Under the pieces are notes generated by a model. That model made no database searches. It saw only the letters and a program-made list of their open reading frames with translations, and had not been told where the DNA came from. The position numbers and the translations under genes were made by a program. From assembly GCA_002796045.1 (NCBI GenBank), contig PCVM01000016.1, forward strand, positions 3,469-11,114: a stretch of DNA of 7,646 nucleotides. The letters run 5' to 3'. The DNA is from Candidatus Roizmanbacteria bacterium CG11_big_fil_rev_8_21_14_0_20_36_8 (GTDB lineage: Bacteria; Patescibacteriota; Microgenomatia; UBA1406; GWC2-37-13). Shown here piece by piece: positions 4,646-7,646 of this stretch; positions within the stretch are counted from its first letter, which is position 1, and the number at the start of each line of letters is the position of its first letter.

Positions 4646-5881
4646 ATGAAATTAAAATACTATGTAAAAACATTCGGTTGTCAACAAAATGAGGCGGACT
4701 CAGAGCGCGTTGTGCAAGCATTCACAGCACGTGGTTTTACAAAAGCTCGCGGATACAAGGATGCAAATTACGTGATTATAAATACTTGCATGGTTCGTGA
4801 ATCAGCTGAAAATCGAGTTTATGGACTTGTGAATAATTTGAAAGAGATCAAGATTGAGAAAGAAAAAAAGGGCGAACTTTATAAAATAATTATCACTGGG
4901 TGTATGGTTGGCATCGCTTTTCGAGATAATTCTGGGAAATTTTTGACAAAAATTCGAAAGGCAATGCCTGCAGTTGACGAATTTATGCCAATTGAGGAGG
5001 TAGGATTTGATCACGAGCCTATCAGACAAAGCAGAACCAAAGGTTGGGTCCCCATCTCAAATGGCTGCAATAATTTCTGCACTTTTTGTATCGTTCCCTT
5101 TACACGCGGTCGAGAAATAAGTCGACCTTATGAGGACATTATCGATGAATGCTTACACTTAAAGGCAAGCGGATTTACAGAAGTGACTCTCCTTGGCCAA
5201 AATGTAAATTCATACGGCGCAGATCTTATCGTAGGCAAAGAAAATATTCAAGTTATGCGCGACATCGACAAAACATATTTTGAAAAGCCAACAACCAACA
5301 ACATACAACCAACAACCCAAATCTCCACCTTCCGCGCTAAATTCACTTACAATGGGAAAAACGTCGAGCCGATTTATGTAAAGCACTTGGGACGACACAG
5401 AATTCCAACGTTATTTCCCTATCTTCTTGAAGATGTCGCCCTTATGGATTTTGAAAAAGTTGACTTTATGTCTTCAAATCCATGGGACTTTTCAGATGAA
5501 CTGATTGACATAATTGCAAAATACCCGAACATCACTCGCACTATTCATCTTCCGATTCAATCAGGTGATAATAATGTTTTGAAACGAATGAATAGATGGT
5601 ACTCACGAGAAGAATACCTGAGGATAATTGCGAATTTAAAATTACGAATTACGAATGTCAAGATAACAACTGATATTATCGTTGGGTTTTGTGGGGAAAC
5701 AGATGAAGAATTTCAAAATACCGTTGACCTTGCGAAAAAGGTGGGCTTTGATAAAGCATTTATTGCCAGATACTCAGAGCGCCCGATGACCGCCGCGACA
5801 AAAGTGATGGAAAATGATGTGCCTCATAAAGTAAAAAAACAGAGATGGAATATTCTAGAAAAGCTGATAAATCAGTCGTGA
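4646..5881 (+). CDS. miaB: tRNA-2-methylthio-N6-dimethylallyladenosine synthase, TRAM-less with internal insertion
   Basis: Radical-SAM methylthiotransferase that adds the 2-methylthio group to i6A37 of tRNAs, using two 4Fe-4S clusters. The N-terminal domain keeps its three Cys ligands: C12 (KTFGCQQNEAD), C48 (INTCMVRE) and C86 (ITGCM). The radical-SAM triad is C141, C145 and C148 in GCNNFCTFCIVPFTRGRE. LLGQNVNSYGAD (182-193), HLPIQSGDNNVLKRMNR (301-317) and TTDIIVGFCGETDEEF (341-356) are the later core motifs. Two features are odd. Residues about 194-256 form an extra segment before FPYLLEDVA, including PTTNNIQPTTQ. The protein stops at 411 aa, right after KKQRWNILEKLINQS, where family members normally continue into a TRAM RNA-binding domain. 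The DNA beyond is the antisense end of another gene, so this is not a fresh frameshift. The ATG at 4646 gives the family's standard start. MiaB is favoured over MtaB or RimO by the RE-x-AENRVYG and GQNVNSYG motifs. Confidence 0.93.
   Translation: MKLKYYVKTFGCQQNEADSERVVQAFTARGFTKARGYKDANYVIINTCMVRESAENRVYGLVNNLKEIKIEKEKKGELYKIIITGCMVGIAFRDNSGKFLTKIRKAMPAVDEFMPIEEVGFDHEPIRQSRTKGWVPISNGCNNFCTFCIVPFTRGREISRPYEDIIDECLHLKASGFTEVTLLGQNVNSYGADLIVGKENIQVMRDIDKTYFEKPTTNNIQPTTQISTFRAKFTYNGKNVEPIYVKHLGRHRIPTLFPYLLEDVALMDFEKVDFMSSNPWDFSDELIDIIAKYPNITRTIHLPIQSGDNNVLKRMNRWYSREEYLRIIANLKLRITNVKITTDIIVGFCGETDEEFQNTVDLAKKVGFDKAFIARYSERPMTAATKVMENDVPHKVKKQRWNILEKLINQS
5288..5315 (+). repeat. Tandem heptamer tract 4 x 7 nt inside miaB insertion
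   Basis: Four adjacent heptamers: CCAACAA, CCAACAA, CATACAA, CCAACAA (one unit with two changes). Because 7 is not a multiple of 3, each unit is read in a different frame, giving PTTNNIQPTT (residues 215-224). It lies in the extra segment that ordinary MiaB lacks, so tolerance for insertion there is plausible. Confidence 0.8.
5627..5654 (+). repeat. Tandem heptamer tract 4 x 7 nt inside miaB core
   Basis: Four adjacent heptamers: ATTGCGA, ATTTAAA, ATTACGA, ATTACGA. The last two are identical. They encode IANLKLRIT (328-336), a variable loop just before the conserved TTDIIVGF strand. The unit differs from the heptamer at 5288 but the length and copy number are the same. Confidence 0.65.
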
Positions 5882-6678
5882 ATAGCAGTCAGTATTTTGC
5901 TTACCCTACTTGGGTGACAAGCCAAAACTGGATATTGGATCATTATTTGTGAAACATCAAGCTGTATTGGCTCCCCGTTCCAATCATGCAGACCCCCTCC
6001 TGCCTCCTTAATAATCAATTGAGCTGCTGCAAGATCCCAAATCCAAGGACCAACATCTCCGATCGTCAAGCCAACACTATTTTCCGCAACCAATACTATG
6101 TCAAGCGCTATTGCACCTAGAATTCTTGCACCACGATAATTAGGTAATAACTTATCTACAATATCGATAGTCCTCTCATGAAATGTTTTCCATAGATTGG
6201 AGATAATTAATTGATTTTTTGATTCAAAATCTAAAATTTGTAGTTTGGTTTCTTTTCCATTACGAAGTAAATATGAACCTTTACCCAACTCCGCAAAATA
6301 CATATCATTCAATATTGGACGGTAAATCACTCCTGCAGTCAGCGCTCCATCGTTGAAGTATGCGATTGATGAGCAAAAATAATCTAAACCTGATGCAAAA
6401 TTTGAAGTTCCATCGATCGGATCAATTACAAACATATGCTTTGCAACAGGAGTATTCAGATCTTCTTCACCAATAAATCCAATATCTTGAGTTGGAATAC
6501 CCGTCCCTATAAGAGCCTTAAGAATCGTTTGTTTAATAGCGTCTTGAGATTCGCAATCTGCAATTGTAATAATATTCTGATGATCTGTTTTGCTTCTGAT
6601 ATTAAGTTTTCCTTTTCTAAAGTATTTTTTCTGGATCTCTCCTGCAGCAAGAGCTGCCTCTTTCATTATTTCTATCAT
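5872..6678 (-). CDS. Inositol monophosphatase family protein (SuhB/CysQ-like)
   Basis: Mg2+-dependent, Li+-sensitive-type sugar phosphatase of the FIG superfamily, cytoplasmic. Relatives hydrolyse inositol-1-phosphate, 3'-phosphoadenosine 5'-phosphate or fructose-1,6-bisphosphate; the substrate here is not decided by sequence. The metal-site motifs are complete: TIADCE (38-43, with D41), GEED (70-73), DPIDGTSNF (86-94) and WDLAAAQLIIKEAGG (214-228). Length 268 aa is normal. The start is the ATG at 6678, giving MIEIMKEAAL. The frame is open to an ATG at 6696, but that one lies upstream of or within the extended -10 at 6685-6693 and would add six unlikely residues. The 3' end overlaps the miaB end by 10 bases, tail to tail. 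It is transcribed divergently from rfbB. Confidence 0.93.
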   Translation of the reverse strand: MIEIMKEAALAAGEIQKKYFRKGKLNIRSKTDHQNIITIADCESQDAIKQTILKALIGTGIPTQDIGFIGEEDLNTPVAKHMFVIDPIDGTSNFASGLDYFCSSIAYFNDGALTAGVIYRPILNDMYFAELGKGSYLLRNGKETKLQILDFESKNQLIISNLWKTFHERTIDIVDKLLPNYRGARILGAIALDIVLVAENSVGLTIGDVGPWIWDLAAAQLIIKEAGGGLHDWNGEPIQLDVSQIMIQYPVLACHPSRVSKILTAIHD

Positions 6679-6684
6679 TCCATG

Positions 6685-6693
6685 AGTATAGCA
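6685..6693 (-). promoter_or_regulatory. Extended -10 promoter for the phosphatase gene (leaderless)
   Basis: On the minus strand this reads TGCTATACT, an extended -10 (TGN plus TATACT). Six bases separate its end from the ATG at 6678, so the first base of that ATG is the predicted transcription start. This arrangement also decides the start codon against the upstream ATG at 6696. No -35 is evident. Confidence 0.65.
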
Positions 6694-6695
6694 CA

Positions 6696-6704
6696 TGTTA
6701 CAAT
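6696..6704 (+). promoter_or_regulatory. Extended -10 promoter for rfbB (leaderless)
   Basis: TGTTACAAT is an extended -10 (TGN plus TACAAT), followed by six bases and then the ATG at 6711. Its 5' end is only two bases from the opposing extended -10 of the phosphatase gene. No -35 is evident. Both start codons therefore lie 33 bases apart around a nearly symmetric centre near 6694-6695. Confidence 0.65.
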
Positions 6705-6710
6705 GTATTC

Positions 6711-7646
6711 ATGAAACTATTGGTAACGGGAGGAGCCGGATTCATCGGTGCGAACTTCATCCATTACTGGCTAAAAAATCATCCCAACGATCATATTGTA
6801 AACTTTGACAAACTTACCTATGCAGGTCATTTATCAAATCTAAAAAATGTTGAAAATTCTCCTAATTATCACTTTGTTCAAGGGGATATTGTGGATAAAA
6901 AATCGGTTGAAGAAGTGATGAGCGGAATTGATACCGTCATCCATTTTGCGGCAGAAAGCCATGTAGATCGATCAATAGCTGACGCATATACATTTGTTAT
7001 GACAAATGTAGTCGGCACTCAAGTTCTTCTTGATTCTGCACTTAAAAATAACGTGAAACGGTTTCATCACATCTCAACAGACGAGGTCTTCGGCGCTTTA
7101 GAATTGGGGTCAGATGAAAAGTTTAACGTAAATACGATTTATGATCCTCACAGTCCTTATGCAGCCTCAAAAGCAGGTTCAGATCATCTAGTACGGGCAT
7201 ATCACGACACATATGGCTTGCCGATAACAATCTCAAACTGCTCAAATAACTTTGGTCCGTACATGCACCCTGAAAAACTGATTCCTTTGGCAATCACAAA
7301 CTTGATTCAAGGAAAGAAAGTCCCAGTATATGGAGATGGTAAGTATGTGCGTGATTGGTTATATGTTGAGGACCATTGTCGAGCAATTGAGATGATACTT
7401 CGTAATGGAAAGGTAGGAAAAACCTATCTTGTTGGAGGACAAACTGAGGATATCTCAAACCTTGAAGTGATCAAAATAATTCTGAAAATAATGAACGATA
7501 CTGAGGAGTCAATTAAATTTGTTACAGATCGTAAAGGTCATGATCGCCGATACGCCATAGACTGGAGCGTCACAAAAGACGAACTTGGCTGGGAACCAAA
7601 ATATGATTTTGACACTGCTTTGAATAAAACAATTGAGTGGTATAAA
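6711..7646 (+). CDS. rfbB: dTDP-glucose 4,6-dehydratase, 3'-truncated by window edge
   Basis: NAD+-dependent short-chain dehydrogenase of the extended class, which converts dTDP-glucose to dTDP-4-keto-6-deoxyglucose, the branch point to dTDP-rhamnose and other surface 6-deoxy sugars. Exactly 312 codons are visible with no stop. The family is usually about 320-360 aa, so little is missing. N-terminal TGGAGFIG (6-13) is the dinucleotide-binding loop; then come NFDKLTYAGHLSNL (31-44), FAAESHVDRSI (79-89), STDEVFG (122-128) with T123, D124 and E125 as the catalytic acid and base, and YAASK (150-154) as the YxxxK pair. NNFGPYMHPEKLIPL (179-193), VYGDGKYVRDWLYVEDH (206-222) and GHDRRYAIDWSV (276-287) complete the dehydratase-specific set. 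The ATG at 6711 gives the standard MKLLVTGGAGF start and matches the leaderless promoter. The other dTDP-sugar genes would be expected just beyond the window. Confidence 0.96.
   Translation, partial: MKLLVTGGAGFIGANFIHYWLKNHPNDHIVNFDKLTYAGHLSNLKNVENSPNYHFVQGDIVDKKSVEEVMSGIDTVIHFAAESHVDRSIADAYTFVMTNVVGTQVLLDSALKNNVKRFHHISTDEVFGALELGSDEKFNVNTIYDPHSPYAASKAGSDHLVRAYHDTYGLPITISNCSNNFGPYMHPEKLIPLAITNLIQGKKVPVYGDGKYVRDWLYVEDHCRAIEMILRNGKVGKTYLVGGQTEDISNLEVIKIILKIMNDTEESIKFVTDRKGHDRRYAIDWSVTKDELGWEPKYDFDTALNKTIEWYK

Larger units (their letters stand above)
4553..4682 (+). repeat. Direct repeat of the miaB 5' coding segment (28 nt, 102 bp apart)
   Basis: Arm 1 is 4553-4580 and arm 2 is 4655-4682. They match at 27 of 28 bases; the difference is A4574 versus G4676 (Ser versus Gly). 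The 102-bp offset is a whole number of codons. Each arm lies just after an ATG that itself follows a -10-like hexamer (TATAAT or TATAGT), so the duplicated unit may have included the promoter. Upstream flanks are otherwise different. Confidence 0.9.

Noticed and set aside
4550..5881. Readthrough or recoding of TAG at 4637 to make an N-terminally extended MiaB
   Set aside because: It would put a second YYVKTF-x-C segment before a complete MiaB. UAG recoding is not indicated elsewhere, and the ATG at 4646 gives the standard start. A relic is simpler, although readthrough is not excluded.
6679..6696. Longer phosphatase form starting at 6696
   Set aside because: It would start upstream of the predicted transcription start at 6678. 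The six extra residues (MCYTHG) are not typical of the family.
1..7646. CRISPR array, defence island or mobile element
   Set aside because: There are no spaced identical repeats, no Cas, restriction, toxin-antitoxin, transposase or integrase motifs, and no terminal inverted repeats in any reading frame.

Overview
The window is AT-rich (roughly one third G+C by eye) and tightly packed: eight protein genes, a few very short ORFs, and no intergenic gap longer than about 250 bases. No rRNA, tRNA, CRISPR array or transposase gene was seen. Gene content is bacterial housekeeping plus cell-surface sugar metabolism. The unusual MiaB (long internal insertion, no TRAM domain), the atypical MraY/WecA-family enzyme, the lack of Shine-Dalgarno sites and the short tandem tracts inside and between genes together suggest a candidate-phyla-radiation bacterium (Patescibacteria, perhaps Microgenomates). 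This assignment is inference; no marker gene proves it.

Layout. The + strand opens with the 3' three quarters of glyA (to 961). A small three-helix membrane protein follows (1004-1309), then a polyprenyl-phosphate sugar-phosphate transferase relative (1313-2386) and coaBC (2417-3637). On the minus strand, an uncharacterised 114-aa protein (4395-4051) precedes a NUDIX hydrolase (4034-3612), whose end overlaps the end of coaBC. A divergent intergenic region (4396-4645) holds promoters, a possible 22-aa ORF and a broken second copy of the miaB start. miaB lies at 4646-5881 (+). An inositol-monophosphatase-family gene (6678-5872, -) overlaps its tail. A divergent promoter separates that gene from rfbB (6711 to the window end, +).

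How the genes relate. The lipid-linked sugar transferase and dTDP-glucose 4,6-dehydratase both fit surface polysaccharide synthesis, though they are not in one operon here. glyA (one-carbon units), coaBC (coenzyme A) and miaB (tRNA A37 modification) are unrelated housekeeping genes.

The most interesting signals are regulatory and structural. (i) Three starts (1004 +, 6711 +, 6678 -) each have an extended -10 (TGN plus a TATAAT-like hexamer) ending exactly six bases before the ATG, which predicts leaderless mRNAs. Two of these lie back to back in a 34-bp divergent promoter. (ii) The first 28 bases after the miaB start are duplicated 102 bp upstream, in the same frame, with a GC-rich insert and an in-frame TAG that lies inside a -10-like TATAGT. 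(iii) Two tracts of four 7-nt units are embedded in frame in miaB, and a 3 x 8-nt tract follows the transferase gene. (iv) The transferase-family protein lacks two normally conserved aspartates. No clearly new multi-gene system is evident.
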